Part shown: positions 63,301 to 64,000 of the stretch, piece by piece | How the letters are laid out: each line of letters begins with the position of its first letter | Numbering within the stretch: position 1 is the stretch's first letter | Origin: Helianthus annuus | Taxonomy: Eukaryota; Streptophyta; Magnoliopsida; Asterales; Asteraceae | Length of the DNA stretch: 64,000 nucleotides | Direction: 5' to 3' | Assembly (NCBI RefSeq): GCF_002127325.2 | Contig: NC_035436.2 | Location: 22,338,383 to 22,402,382 of the forward strand | Made by a program: the position numbers and the translations under genes | The notes under the pieces: generated by a model | Database searches by the model: none | What the model saw: the letters and a program-made list of their open reading frames with translations, nothing else | Told to the model about the DNA's origin: nothing

Positions 63301-64000
63301 CATACCAAATGCAAGTACATGACTCAGATTTTTATATATTAAATAATGATTGATTTCTTTCTTATTCGCATGTTTGTTTATTGGTGTGTACTTGCTAATT
63401 TTAATCTCAAATTATTATTTGAGACATGTAAGCCTTATGTTATAAAGATAAATCATACCGATTCTATGAAGAAGAAAACTAATAGAAGTACGATATAATA
63501 TATCACGAGAGATGGATTGATAAACTAACAAAAATAAGTATCGCACTGTAAATTGTCGCCACCACATCCATTGTTGAAAAATTTTAGTTGAGAATTCACG
63601 TTTAAAAAAGGGACAACAGATATTTTATCCCACATCACGTGTAAAAAGGAGAAGCCAATTTTTTATTTAATGACGGAAATAAAACACGCATTAGTAATAA
63701 TAATGGACCAATTTTAACCAAAAAAGTTTGGGCTTAAACCATTGACATAACCATTTAACCAAAATTGACATAACCAATTGGTAGAGTTATCATTTTCCGT
63801 TTAACTGACATCTCCGTTATGTAGCAAACACCGACCCAAATCTTTAAGTTGCATTCTTTTATATTGTCAAATTGTTACATCAATTTCAATTTAAAATTTG
63901 GGTATACTAATAATATTAAACTAATATATTGTATAAAGTTTTTTACTTAATCAAATATATGTTACACTACTATAATTCAAAAGAAAAAAAAAACGTTCTC
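63301..64000. other. AT-rich end of window, nothing recognised
   Basis: No coding region, repeat pair or terminus found on either strand. Confidence 0.5.

Overview
The window is a plant nuclear intergenic region made almost entirely of nested transposable elements. It is a eudicot, plausibly Asteraceae: this rests on family resemblance of the elements (large Sirevirus/Maximus-type Copia, Tekay-like Gypsy gag, CACTA, gene-capturing Helitrons), not on a diagnostic gene. I find no intact host gene, no rRNA or tRNA gene and no CRISPR array. Host sequence survives only as exon fragments: PDH E1-beta, ribosomal protein L35, RPN13, a papain-type cysteine protease, an SR34-like splicing factor and a SPA/COP1-like WD40 repeat.

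Layout. 1-9251: minus-strand Gypsy element (Gypsy-1) with 2.8 kb LTRs, a broken gag and a pol lacking most of RT; its far LTR is cut by the window edge. 9252-12849: minus-strand Helitron-like segment (Helitron-1) carrying pieces of three host genes. 12850-15630: fragments of a Copia gag, a Gypsy gag and a MITE. 15631-24776: a cysteine protease fragment split by a very young 8.7 kb plus-strand Gypsy-type element (Gypsy-2, 3094-bp LTRs, TSD TGAGT) that keeps only the start of gag. 24777-27654: AT-rich DNA, a possible third Helitron terminus, a MITE-like repeat with telomere-like arrays, and two unidentified exon-like pieces. 27655-48420: a decayed minus-strand CACTA transposon holding two nested elements: Sirevirus-A (28159-39258, minus, broken) and a non-coding Gypsy-like LARD (39413-47316, TSD TTAGA). 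48710-51788: Helitron-2, sharing its 5' end with Helitron-1 and carrying an SR34 - SPA fragment fusion. 51794-63051: Sirevirus-B (plus, TSD ATAGT), with 644-bp LTRs that look identical and long open gag and pol frames. 63057-64000: AT-rich DNA with a 78-bp tandem duplication.

How the parts relate. Sirevirus-B is the only element with a complete-looking gag, protease, integrase, RT and RNase H set; Sirevirus-A is a decayed relative useful for comparison. The Gypsy-type elements share tRNA-iMet primer sites and a hairpin-plus-polypurine module before the 3' LTR; Gypsy-2 and the LARD lack enzymes and would need help from an autonomous relative.

Best candidates for something new: (1) a phase-0 splice donor, branch site and acceptor in Sirevirus-B that would remove the two in-frame stops between gag and pol; (2) a four-hairpin array in the Sirevirus 3' region whose stems show a compensatory change; (3) a hairpin before the Gypsy polypurine tract, present in six copies with two compensatory changes; (4) a possible leader intron in Gypsy-2 that would remove U5 and the primer site from gag mRNA; (5) more than 20 copies of a TCGAAAGAT-type motif in the Sirevirus leader; (6) two related Helitrons with different captured gene sets. 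All comparisons were made by eye.
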